From Ceraceosorus guamensis (lineage: Eukaryota; Basidiomycota; Exobasidiomycetes; Ceraceosorales; Ceraceosoraceae): DNA of 53,653 nucleotides. The position numbers and the translations under genes are program-made. Positions 8,929-20,924 of this stretch are shown here, piece after piece. Numbering within the stretch: position 1 is the stretch's first letter; every line of letters starts with the position of its first letter. The stretch covers positions 1-53,653 of the forward strand of contig NW_020290093.1 in assembly GCF_003144195.1 (NCBI RefSeq), written 5' to 3'. The notes under the pieces are model-generated. The model ran no database searches and was not told the origin of the DNA. It worked only from the letters and a program-made list of their open reading frames with translations.

Positions 8929-11900
8929 TTACAATACATCAAGCACATCTGCATTGTCCTTCCAAGGAGACTGACCCTGCATGATCTCTCGCGATTGTCT
9001 GGCAGGTCGCGCGACCGAAGCGTCGCAAGTGCACCAGTGACCCACTGCACGAGCCAAGCGGGTAGGTGAATCGATGACAAACGTCTGCCCGCTTGCTCTC
9101 TCCAAGCTCGCAGCTAAGCACAGACTTGCCAGCTGCGCCTCTGGTGCATCTTGCGAAATGTGAACCGCAAAGATGCGCATCGCGCCTGGTGCTCCCTCTG
9201 CAGTGCGGGGATCGCCCAGAGCGACGAGTGCGCCAAACACGTCGGCTAGCACCACCTTGGCTCCATCCTTGACAGCATTGGTACCGGTGGCAGCGCATTC
9301 CTGAAAGGCTTCCTCCACCAAACCGCTCACCGCTTCTCTAGCCGCAGCACCAATGTTCTTCGCTGGCGCCGCTGCCAGAACCTGCGCAAGGGCGGAGAGC
9401 GAGGATTCTGCCAACGTCTTTGCATCTGGCACCGGACCGGTCTGGGCACTTCCAGCTGCGCTCGCTGCCGCAGCGGGGGCAGGTCCTCCCACAGCAGGTC
9501 GCGATCCTGCCACGAGCTCCAAGATCACTGGGTCGACACGCGCCTGCAACGCCATCAACACGCCCAGCGCGGTGGCAGCTTTGGACCGCACGTTCAAAGA
9601 GGCGTCCGAGACGGCCTTCTGGAACGAACGCTGAAGCTGAGGAAGGAATGCCTTGGTGTGTTGAGGGACGACTCGCAGGGTGGTTGTGAGAGAGACCAGG
9701 ATTGCAGCTTTCACAGCGCCCGGGTGTCGATCACCGCACGCTCTGATTAGCGGACCAACCATCTGAATGACGAATGGCTTGATCGCGTCCGCCGACGTCC
9801 GCTCCACGATGTCGGCCAAACCGTACGCTCCTTGTTCGCGCTGCTCGGCCGTCCCGTTTAGCAGGCCTGCAAGAAACACGGGCACCAGGGGCGCAGGCCC
9901 TTTTGGTCTGCACAGTCCCGGCAGTTCTTCTCCCGGTGCACCAGTCGTCTCGAGGGTTCGGCGCATGGGCACGACGAGATTCTCAACCTCGCCCTTTGGA
10001 ACTGTTTTGAGCAGCGCGTCCAAAGCTGTCCATGCCTCATCCACCACTTCCGATGTGCGATCTTCGAAGAGCGACAGTAAGCGGCGCACCCAGTCTTGGT
10101 GGTAGTCGCTGATGTCGACATCGCCACGTTTGACAGAGCAAAAGGTGGCAAAGAATCGGCAGCCTCGTACTCGCTGCTTGGGATTGTCCCTGTCGCCTGC
10201 CCAGCCAAGCAAGAGTAGCATAAGCTGATGGAGACCCTCAAAGTCAGAGACCGAGCTCAGAATGCTCGAGACTGCGCCCTCGAGGTCCGATCGCGTCTTC
10301 TCATCCGCTTCCCTCTCTAGCGAGGTCGACAAAGCTCCGAGAATGCTCGACAATCTGTTGATAGAATGCAGGTACAGTCAGCTTTGGATTGAGGAGATTG
10401 ATTTGGTGCAGCACTCCATTCAGATACGCACTTCTTGGTGAGCGAGCTGCCTGCAACGCGCACAAGGGCAGAGATCGCGCGGGCATTAAAGGCAGAGATG
10501 GGCTGCTTCGTGAGAGTGGGGACCACCACGGGGAACACCACGTCGCCACGAGCGCGCATGACTTCGCGGAGGGCAGCGAGTGCAGTCTCTGAGCTTCCGG
10601 TACCCTCCTGTAGCGCACCAAGCAAGGTTGGGATGGTCTCGTCAATAGCTCGAGGTCCGATGACGCGCTGCAGGGCATCGAATGCGGACGCCGCGGCCTG
10701 CCGTACTTTGGCAGATTCGTCGACCAAGCCGTGACGAACAATGGCGATGAGGCTGTCTTCGTGATCATCCAATTGCGCTGTGTGACAAAGTCTAATTGAT
10801 GAGTATCAGGCGAGCGCATGGCCAAACCAGTGCACTCACATCTCGTTGCTGCCGACAGAACTTCAGTGACAGCGAAGCAGACACCTGCCCGGAGCTGCGC
10901 ATCGGATGCTTCGGCACCTTTGAGCCGCAAGAGAGGAATGCACTCTCCAAGGATGCGCTCTCCCAGCTTTGCAACGAGCTCGCCAAGCGTTCTTCCGGCC
11001 ATCTCTCCTTGCTCCACGCCTTCGGCAGCCAGAGCCTGTGCAAACCAAGATGACGCTGCTCAGTCCAGCTGATCCATTTCCATTGGCTCGCCAACGTGCA
11101 CTCACCTGGATGATCAGATCCAGCATCACTGCAAGTACCTCGCGAGCCGTCCGGGGAGTATTCGCGACGAGCGTCTTCCAAACATTCTGCGCAGTCTGGC
11201 GCACGTTGATGACAGAGTCTTGGCGCAGGATATAGATGCCAGCAAGGATGCGATCTCTTCTTTCCTTGCCAAGGGACTCCATGAGCTGGCGCTGGATCGA
11301 ATTGCCTACCACGGCGTTCTCCTCATTTCCTTCGCCGCCCTCTTCGTCATCGGCGACATCATTCGCGCCAGAGATGCCGCTGAGCTTGTACAATAGTTCA
11401 GCAACGAGCTGGATGGAAGAGAGACGCACTCTCCAGCTCTCGTCGAACATGCCGCGCTCGAGCTCTGGAAGGAGCAGTTGTCGAGCTTCGGACGAGTACT
11501 GAGCAATGACCATTCTACCCGCGCGCATGGACACTTCGCGCACACTCTCGCTTTCATCTGCGATGCCCGAGACGATTGGCGGCAAGATGCGTGGCAAGTG
11601 CACAGCAAAACGAACGCCAAAGGTGGCGGGCAGATAAATGAGCAGCGTGAGATGTCCGACGCGCACGTATGGTCTGCTGCTGCTCGCTTGCGCAATCAGC
11701 TCGGGTAGCAACGACTCCATGCGTTCCATGCCAAGCGCTGCCAGCACCTCGGCCAGACCCTGCGCAGAGCCTTGTCTGTCCACTCCCGTCGCATCAGAGC
11801 GCAGCACTTGGAGCAGGCTGGGCACCAGCTCGACAAAGTAGACCTCCCCAAGGCGTTCCACCAAGGTGCCGAGAGCTCTGGCAGCGACAGCTCTGGCTTC

Positions 11901-14900
11901 CGGAACGGGCGACACCAGCACGGTCCGAATCAGAGGCACCAAGGTTTGCAAGTAAGGTGTGAAATCCTTGGCATCGGTCAGACTGGCCAAGTTGCCCACA
12001 ATTTTCGCGGCGTCTTTCTGCACTTGAGCGCTCCTCTCTCGCATGCCTCTATCGATGACTGGAATCACCAATGCCAGAGAGGGGGCGTCAATGTAGTGCA
12101 CAAAGGTAGTCTTGAGCAGCCGTGACTGTGCCGTGGCCGTCTTTGCATTTGGGTCGATGAGTGCTTTGAGGAGCGTGGGTACCAGTTTTTTGATCTCAGG
12201 GTTGCGAATGACCTCTCCAAAGCCCTTGATGGCTCGCTCGGCCGACTGTCGCACTTGAGTGTGCGAGTCTTTGAGTGGTTCATTGAGGCTTGGGATAATC
12301 GTTGGCAGTGCGGCAGAAAGTTGCTTGGGAGCGCAATAGGCCATTGCTCCTAAAAGCTCGATTGCGCCCTTCTTTGTTCTCCATTGTTTGTCCTCAAGGC
12401 CGTCCAGCAGCGTCGGAAGCACGACCTTGACGCAGTAACCTGAAAGGTTGGTCATGAGAACACGGGCCGTATCTTGCGTGGCTTCGCGCACATCCGTCGA
12501 CGTGTCGCCAAAGCTGGCAAGCATGTGGGGAAGAATGCTGGGAACGTACGGCTCGAAGAGCCGCTGCAAGGTGGCAGAGAAGGTTTCGTACGCCATCATC
12601 GCTCCTTGCCTGCTCTGCGGGTTCTTCTTGTCTTCGATCGCATCGGCTAGTCGCTGCATGATGCGATACTCTGCGATGCTCGAGATACCGCGCCCTTTGA
12701 TGAGACCGGCCAGACCATATGCAGAACCTCTTCGAAGAGCATATTTTTCGCCATGGATGAGATCGGCGAAGAGACGGTCGACCATTGGAGAGGTCGCATC
12801 GCCCAGAGATCGGACTAGCGGTGGCAGGCAGTCCGTCACAGCGACTTGCACCGTCTCGGATGGGGTAGCGAGGGCAGCGATTAGTCGATCGACGACTTGT
12901 GTGACGCGCGTGTCCGCGGGCTCCAGGTGGCGTGCCAAGCGTCCGAACAAAATGATGACTGCTTCCGTCACCCCGTCGTCTCGCTCAAAGGCAGGTGTGG
13001 GATGAGACAGGTAACTCTCAAACATGTGTATGAGGCCTGACAATGTGTCCCCGCCTCTTGCGTCGATGACGGCTGTGCCAGCCTCGAGCATCTTCTGTCT
13101 GACCTCCTCATTGCGATCACCAAGCGCGCCTCCAGCAATCAAGAAGTCAAAGAATGGCTCAACATCCGTGCCGTTGAACAGGGGTGCGAGCTTTTGAAAG
13201 GCGAGCGCAACAGCTGCCCTTGCCCGCCAAGGATCTTCACGGCCCACCGTTTCGTCCCGCACAAGACCGTACATGTCCAGCTCGGGCTTCAACTCGACGG
13301 CTCGCAAGTCGTAAAGCTTGCGAAGCTCTCCAACCAGGGCAGTGACTGACTCGGGATGAAGACGCGCTGCTTCCGTGAGGGCTGCTCCTGTAGCGATGCG
13401 CACAAAGTTGTTTTCATGCTCGAGCAAAGGCACAAGCGTCGCCATGTAAGAGCTCGGCACGTCCATCGCGTTCTCCTCCCAAGCCTTCTCTGCCAAACGA
13501 GCATTTTCACCGTCAGAGTCGTGGCAGGCAACCCAAAGCTCGACACAGTACTCCATGTGGGTAAGGTCGAGCGGCTGCAAAGCCTGCAAGCTGCCAGAGC
13601 GAACATAAGTCTCGTCAGCGAGAGTGTGCCTCAGAATGACGGCAATCTCCGCCTGGGTGGCGTTCGTCTTGATGGCTTCTCCCAAAGAGCGGAAGATGGC
13701 GACAGCTTCTTGCGCGAGCTGGGTATGTTTCGCAACTACGTGCACAACATTATCTACGAAGAGAATGCGAGGAAAGCGCGGATCCTCGGAAGCTGCTGCA
13801 TGGAAGCCCATAAAGTCGAGGGCGAGTTGGACCTGTTCAGCGATGCTCTCAGCGTCCGTTTCTGCCACACCAAGTCCGCCATTAAAGATAACGCGCGTGA
13901 TGAGGGGGCTGATTAAGGAGACGCTGCCCAGGTCCAAAGGAGCAGCTTCGCTGACGAAGCGCACTCGATACAGCACTCGAAGAGTGAGGTCGCCGAGCGG
14001 CTCTCTCCGCAGGTCCTCCGAAATGAGCTCTTCGTCGACGCTTCGGAGAAGGGCAAGACGTAAGGATGCCTCGTACTCTGCCAGACGAGGAGAGAGCACA
14101 GAGACCAGCGAGGTGACAGCCTGATGTATTTGCTGGTTCGCAATGATCATCGCATGCGGACTTGCAAGCAGGTCCGAGACGAGCAGAGTGAGCGTCGAAA
14201 TGACCCCTTGCGTTCCTTCACTCCTCGCCATGACGATGCTATCAATGGTCCGCATAGCATGCACCAGCTTCTGCTCAAGCAGCGTCACTCGCGCTCGAAC
14301 CTCAGCTTCCAGCTTCAGTTGCGTATCGATGGCTCGCTGCTCCTCTTTCGTGAAGGTCTTGTTAGCAGCTGCCTTTTTCCGAGCGATCGACTCGCGCAGC
14401 TCTGCCTCCCAAGCCTCGATATTAGCGTCCTTTCTGTTTTTGTCCACTGCCTGCTTATCTTTCTTGGCCGCTAGAATGTCGACGAAGAGGGTACCTGGAG
14501 GAGTGTGCCAGATCCCTAGGTCTTGCTGAGTGAGATTTGCCAGGTCGTCTTTGGCGACATTCGTGATCACTTGACTCGTCAAAGCTTGAGACACAAGTGA
14601 TGGCGCAATGAGGACCAATGTGGACATTGCTGGATATGCAGCTTCACGCAGGTACGGAAGGTCCTTGGCCTCGTCGCAAGAGCTCAGCAATTGTGCTAGC
14701 TTGTTCTCAACAAAGGCGGGAGGGTCGACCTTGGCTCGGAGCATGAGATCCACGAAAAGATCTCGGTCCCGGTCTTGCAGGACAGGATGGTGCGCGAGTA
14801 CCAAGAATCGCACCAGGATATCTTCGCACTGGCCTTCGGCCACGTCATTGCTTGAAGGGATTGTAGCTTGCAGGAGCAACCTCAAGATCCTTTGGTACGA

Positions 14901-17285
14901 TTTTGGCTTGACTGTCACGCCTTCTGCATCCGTCGACGCCGACGTAGACGAGCCAGCTGTCGGCAGGGCAGAATGCCGAGCCTCGAGCCATGTGGAGAGA
15001 CCTAGGTGGACGAGCTGCGGTCCCAGGGCCGCATCGCGCTCGACGATGTGCCTGACAGACTCTACCGCCGCTTGCGATGCCTCGCGATGATTGGATGACA
15101 AGACGCAATGAGACAGTGCCAAAGCAGCGGCAGTCCGAGCGGACTGATCGCCTGCAAGCTTGGCGCTGTAGCGCAAGATGACACTTTCCAGAGCTCGCAC
15201 GTGCCAAGTCTCTTCTTCGAGGCCCGTCGCTCGTCGATAGATCTTGTCCCAAAGCACAAAAGACGGCTTGGCACCGCCTGCTGCCATTCCTTGAATCACC
15301 GCATTGTCCGCAATGAAGCTGTCGATCTTTGCTGAAGACCATCCGCCCATTCGGCCAATGAGCGCAGCTACGGCGATGTAGCCCTCCAAAGGTCCAGACT
15401 GGGACGTCAATGGACTGGTAGTCGCGGTTTTGAGATTGAAGGCGAGGCCGGGCAGGAGTGCTTCGCCAAAGCTGAGAGAGGCGGGTGTTGCGTTCTTAGA
15501 AGACAAGCCCCATAAGGTCTCGCCGACGCCAATGCAGACCAATTTCCTCAGAGGTACCTTGGGATTTTGAAGCTCCTTGGCGAGCGAGGTCGCTACCGAT
15601 GCTGGCGGAGCCTGGCCCTGGCTCAGAAGCCAAGCAGTGTGAGAGGTGATGGCTCGCACAGCAGCCTGCATTGCAGATTCGTTGTTCTCCTTTCCAAGAA
15701 CCACAGCGATCACCTCTGTGATCGAGGCAGATTGGTCCGAGGCGGGTTTGACTCCAGCAAGCATGTCAAAGAGAGCCCCTCTCTGCTCGGGCGAGCTAGC
15801 TTTGCCAGCCTTCAAAGTGCTGAGCATGTCTTCCGAAACATTTTTGACAGCGGTCGCATCCTCTGTGCGCGAGACCAGAGTGCCAAAGAAGGCGACTGCA
15901 CGCGCCCGAGTTGCCGGCGCGCTAGATCTCGAAGCGGACATGATGGAACCCTGCAGGCCCTTGAGGTGCGGTGTCAAATCGCCATGATACGCGCTGAAGA
16001 AGGCATTTGCAGGAAGAAGCGCAATTTCGGGTGATCTGAGCAGCATCTTTTCCAAAGGAGGCCTTATGAGAGTAGTGACGTCCTCCTCCGTCACTTCTGC
16101 GGCGATAAAGTCTCTCAGCGAATCGGGGACGTGCTCTGGCACGGCCACCTTGGAGGAGATGACGTTGGCGGTGTAAAATGTGAGAATGTCCTTTTTGGCC
16201 TCTCCGAGGGTGCGCCGACCAAATCCATCGGAACTGCCCTTTTGCAGCTCTCGACCGGACCGCAGTCTCAACGCCACGTCCGTGACTACTCCAAGCAAGA
16301 CTACTGCTCTGAATGCTGCTGGCCCTGTCGGTGTAGAGACGATTGTGTGGATCAGGGCAACAAGCTCCGCATGGGACTGAAAGTGGAGCGATGTGCTTTA
16401 GCATACTCTGAGCTGAGCAACGCGACATTGGACCTCGTAGCAGACACTCACACTTCGGACCGTCTTTCTCACTATCCGCAGCACCGAGAGTCGTCCGGAA
16501 GGCTTGAGCTCATCACCACCAAGCAGTGAGTCCAGCACGAGGGCAATGTTGGATACAAGAGGCTGCCAATGTGGTGATTGACTGGCGTTATCTTTTTGTT
16601 CGAGAGTGCCGCTACTGGTGAACGAATCCACGAGCGTAGCGAAAACGGCGCATAGCCAGCTGAGCAGAGCAATCCTGACAGCAGGGGCGCTCGTGGGTCC
16701 TGAACCCGCCGCTTTGCACAGCCGCTCTGCCTCTCTTGAGAGAAAGCCGACTGCGTACCTCATAGGCAGCCCCTTGGGCTCTTCCGAATTCGCCCTATCC
16801 TGTGCAGCATCGCATCGAAGCAGCGTTGTTCCCGCCGTCAATGCTGCCAAATGAGAAGATCGATCGGAGAAACGGCCGTAGGTGTGGAGGATGCGAGCCA
16901 GCAGCTCTGCTCGTTGCGAAGATGACACAGCTGCAGACACCGAAGCGCATGCGATTCGCATCAGGCTCTGCCTTCAACAATGGAAAAAGATCTTGCACCA
17001 GCACTCACACTTGGACTTTGCAGCAGTGACCAAGCCCCCACTCATAAACGATGTGCGCGCCTTAGAACTTCCGCTGCGTATCCTAGCCTCGGCCAAAGAG
17101 AGAAAAGCAGGCCAGTCCTCGGCGGGTGCATCGCCGATTGCGAAAGTCGCAGCTGCGCTGCTGGCAGCACGAGCTTCTGCTCCAGGTGCCATCTCGTCGT
17201 CGCTATCGTAAGGTTGGTGTTGAGAAGCTGAAGAGCTTTGACTGCTGGTATGAAGCCAGCCTTGCAAGTCCTTTTTAGCTTTCAT
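8929..17285 (-). CDS. GCN1: Gcn1, translational activator of the eIF2-alpha kinase Gcn2
   Basis: Six exons (17285-17009, 16930-16452, 16376-11106, 11035-10840, 10777-10432, 10354-8929) join in frame to 2,664 residues, nearly the length of yeast Gcn1 (2,672). The product is a ribosome-bound HEAT-repeat scaffold that passes uncharged-tRNA or collided-ribosome signals to Gcn2. HEAT-like helical pairs fill the protein. The conserved eEF3-like block begins near residue 1,585 (KKGAIELLGAMAYCAP, then PTIIPSLNEPLKDSH and DPNAKTATAQSRLLKTTFVHY). The Gcn2-binding RWD-interaction region should fall at about 2,060-2,440, across exons 3-6. The third exon is an uninterrupted 5.27 kb, unlike the small exons elsewhere in the window. 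The start was chosen as the first Met of the open frame (MKAKKDLQGWL); the N-terminal 50 residues are acidic and low-complexity. It converges with the Bli-3-like gene. Confidence 0.96.
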
Positions 17286-19110
17286 GAGTGCCCGCCAAGC
17301 GCGGATCGCTTCACTTACAGCGCCGCCAGAGCACGAGCTGGCAGGAGCAGCAGCAGCAAGGACCTCCGACTTGAGAAAAGGACTGCACGCGGTTGGACAG
17401 CCTCAGATCAGCAGGCCGTAATGGAGTGAATCCTGCTCTGCTCTTCGAAATCCGTCGAGAAGAGCCGCGTGCTCGCTTATGCGCCTATGACTCGCAGTGC
17501 CTCGTGTATGACTCGACTTTAGCACCTGCCGAAGGCAAGCAAGGCTGCTGCTGTGGAGGCCCAAAGGGTGGATCGGAACGAGCGCTGAGCTCTTTGGCCG
17601 ATGTCGTGGCGGCTGTGCTCTGGTGTGTGGTGTGTGTCGCTGCACGAATTGCACATGAGAAGCACAACAGAGAGCTCTTCTCTTCCTGATCCTCGTCAAG
17701 ACTGTGTGCGAGTAGAATGACTTGTGACTGCCAATCGAGTTGGTTATAGTGTGCAGGAAGATTTCCAGAATAATTTCGTCTTCGCCGCGCCGTGCGAGCT
17801 TCGTGGGGACCGAGGGCCGTGCGTCCGCACTCACGACTGCCGCGCCCATCATGCAGATGCACGTGGTTCGCGCGGTGCGTCTTAGTGGATGGGATACACC
17901 GCGCCACACAGTCAGCGATTCAAGATTCACATTCCTTTCGGTGATTTTGATTCATCAATCAGTTGTCATACAGCTCCTCACCATATGGCCTCCGCGATGA
18001 GTAACGTCATGCGCTTCAAGCAAGGCTCGCACAGGATGGCAATAGATGCTTATGCACTCACGTGACTACTTGCACAATTAGGAGCGGAGCTGCGTAGGCG
18101 CGCATGGCTGATGGATCACAGCTATATACTGTAGCTATAGCCGCACGTCATTCACGGACTGCGATGGATGGCGCACACTGATCTCGCCCCAAGCCTATCT
18201 GTGGTCTCATATATATACATGCTCATCGTGTATGCATGGTTATTAAGTTCGAGTCGGCCAATTAAGCAACCATCAGCGGGCGTGCGCGTGAGGGCGCACA
18301 TATGTAGCACTTCACTCAGTTTCAGGCTGAGACTGGCGGTGCATGGGTTGCTTGCTGGGTGTATTACGACACACGCATGCAGCAGCGTTGCTGTAAGGTA
18401 CAGCCAAACCGATCGGCAGGCCCTCCCCTCTTTTGCGCGATGACCGTGACCCAGTAGTAGCCAGGGGATGGGGGCGCACACATACCGCGCTATATACAAG
18501 TCACAGCCTGGCTGGTTTGGGTGCTGCTGGTCGATCGATCGATGAAAGCTTTACGAGGACGCCGAGCGCCGTTGCAGCTCTCGATGATCGCGTTTGATGC
18601 GTCATTCACATTCGCGCGTGATTGTTATTGTGCCGTCAACTTTCATACACGCTGTCTCAGCCCACAGCTCTATTGGATTCTGCTAAAGAGCATACGAAAC
18701 CCATCAAAGATCGTTGAGCCTAAATTTGTTACAAGTCAAGGCACCGCGGAAGCCGCGAGCGGGCGCTCGATCACTCGTCTCGTGACTCCTGCACAATACG
18801 TGGCTCGCGTGCTAAGCCGTCCGTTATACGCTACCGGTACAGCTACCATTATTAATGGTCTTGAGTCTTGCGTATATAGGCTCGCCCACGCCCTGACTTC
18901 TGTGCTCGCCCAGCTTAATTGCACACGACTGCTGGGACTCGTGACTGTGACTCGTGGCACAGCCGCACGGTCAGCTATGAGGCGTGACCAAATGCACAGC
19001 GTAGCTCATCAGCATTCGCAGCGCTCTCACGTATCCCATACCACCCTCTCTCTTCTCCCCGCATCGACTGCCGCTGACATTTCCAACATTTAGGCTCCGA
19101 CACTGAAGCA
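17286..19110. promoter_or_regulatory. Divergent spacer between GCN1 and J-domain gene
   Basis: About 1.8 kb without a convincing gene. The plus-strand 190-codon frame at 18521-19093 lacks family features and looks like chance. The spacer holds CACGTG at 17860-17865, the palindromic ACTCACGTGACT at about 18056-18067, several ACTCGTGACT copies near 18780-18960, and TATATA at 18873-18878, about 240 bp before the J-domain start. All regulatory meaning is inferred. Confidence 0.35.
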
Positions 19111-20649
19111 ATGTCAGGCTCTTCGGAGCAGTGCCCGTATCGGGTGCTCGGAGTGGCCTCCGACTCGACGCCACGAGATATCAAAGCAGCATATCGAGCA
19201 AGGTGAGTTCTGAGTCGAGAATAGATGCTGCGCAGGCAGGCAGAACATTTCTTGCAGCTGCGCACTCACCATGCCCGCCCAGCAGAGCATTGCAGACTCA
19301 TCCGGATCGAGCGGAGCCGCACAGAAGGGCGTCCAGCGAAGAGGATTTCAAGGTCTTACTTCGGTGAGCTGAGTGATGGGATTCGCAGCAACGAGCAACG
19401 TTTGCTCGGTGCCAATACCTCGCTCACGACTCGCAGCGTCGACGTTCCTTGCTTGCTGGCGCAGAGCCTACGAACTTCTCTCAGACCCAATCCGCAGAGC
19501 TCAATACGATCATAATTGCACAGCGCACCTTTGTCCTGCACAAGCACCTAGGCCTCAATCAGCAGCTCCTCAGGTACAGCCGCAGCAGCAACAGGGCAGA
19601 CGACATCAAAAAGCGGCCTCAACCTCTGCGAGCTCAAATTATGCGCCCTTTCCCGGCATTCCCCGCGCTTTCCCTCACAGCCCTCCAGCTCCGCCACCCA
19701 TGTCAGGCTTTCAGACTTTTGCGTGGTCGAACCAGATGCCAGCCTGGGCACCTCCCCCCAGCGAGCCGCCGCCGCCCCATTTTCTGAGCCGAATGGACGC
19801 CTACACAAAGCCTCCTCCTGCGCCTGCCTTTCAAGGACGGCGCTCTGGTCATCAGCCATACGACGAGGCAACGACGTTGGCCCAGCCCTTTCCGCCGCTC
19901 CTCGAGAGCGCGTTCGAGCCGGAACATTTCGACGAGCCGTTTCTCAGCGGGAAAGAATCGAGGCAGGATGACTGGGTCCACGCATCCAGATTTGCAAGGT
20001 GCGCCTCTTCATTCAGCGCGCCCCACGCTGCACCGCACGAGTCGGGCGCAGCGTGGAACTCTGATTGGCAAGGACAATCTGCAGCCCCTCTTCCGTCCGC
20101 ATCTCGTCTGAGCTCTACAGCGAGGCACTGCCCCTCCACTTTTCGCCTCCATGCCACGCTCACGGGCATGCGGCGTGATGATGGTCTGGTGTTCGATGGA
20201 TCGGTAAGTGCGAATGGGAGGTTGTCTGGCAGCGCGCTCCAAGATCGGACACATCTGACGCCCCAACCAGTAGCTCCACGCCGAGTATAGGCAAAAGTAG
20301 CCAGCCCTCATCTGCCGGACCATTGCTGGCTGCGGTGAGGCCACTTGCTGTGCTTCTGAACCTGGCCAAAAGCCGCGCACGGCGCGCTATTGAGTCGATT
20401 GGTGGAGCCTTCGCTCGTCGGAATAGCATCAGAGGGGAAACGGTCAGTAGCGAAGTGGTCGCCGCAACCAAAAATCTTCCAGTCAGCGTAACTTTGAACC
20501 TTTCACTGGCAGAAGAGTTGGTAGTGGTCCGCGCGTTTCCACCTGCTTCGCAAAGACGGCCCAGAGGCGCTTCGACCCAGCCTCTGCTCCATGCTTGTCC
20601 GCGCGCCTCTCACCTTTGGCCCAGGGCCACGAACGCTGCAGGCCTTTAA
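19111..20649 (+). CDS. J-domain (DnaJ/Hsp40) co-chaperone with Pro/Ser-rich middle
   Basis: Proposed exons 19111-19202, 19286-19363, 19465-20203 and 20305-20649 give 417 residues. The J domain spans residues 1-75 across three exons: [25 protein letters not shown], the HPDR motif that triggers Hsp70 ATPase activity, then [24 protein letters not shown]. Splice acceptors were chosen because only they restore these motifs. After the J domain comes a low-complexity Pro/Gln/Ser-rich stretch, then a hydrophobic-patterned tail ([23 protein letters not shown] and [20 protein letters not shown]). No G/F region, zinc fingers or membrane segment are visible, so it is a type III J-protein of unknown client. 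It converges with the PAK gene. The J domain is certain; the last exon and exact stop are less so, since the final 35 residues look weakly coding. Confidence 0.75.
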
Positions 20650-20924
20650 CATGGGCAATCGATTGAGATTTACATCCGCAGCATTATGGCAAAAGCTGAA
20701 CATGAGTGGCCAACCTGAGGCTGAAGGCAAATGCATGGCGAGAGGCGCTGAAGGGAAGACTGCGCCCGGTTGGGGAGCCATGATAGCCATGATGAGAGTT
20801 CGGCGTTCCTCTGCCGGAGAGAAACGCGGGAACCTGGGTGCCCTGGCACAGCGAAAAGTTGGGCATTGGTATTGGTTTTGCGTGACGATCTCGAGATGTG
20901 GCACGTGCATTGTGCAGATCTTCA

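Noticed and set aside
18521-19093. 190-codon plus-strand frame before the J-domain gene
   Set aside because: No family features; overlaps the presumed J-gene promoter and leader.
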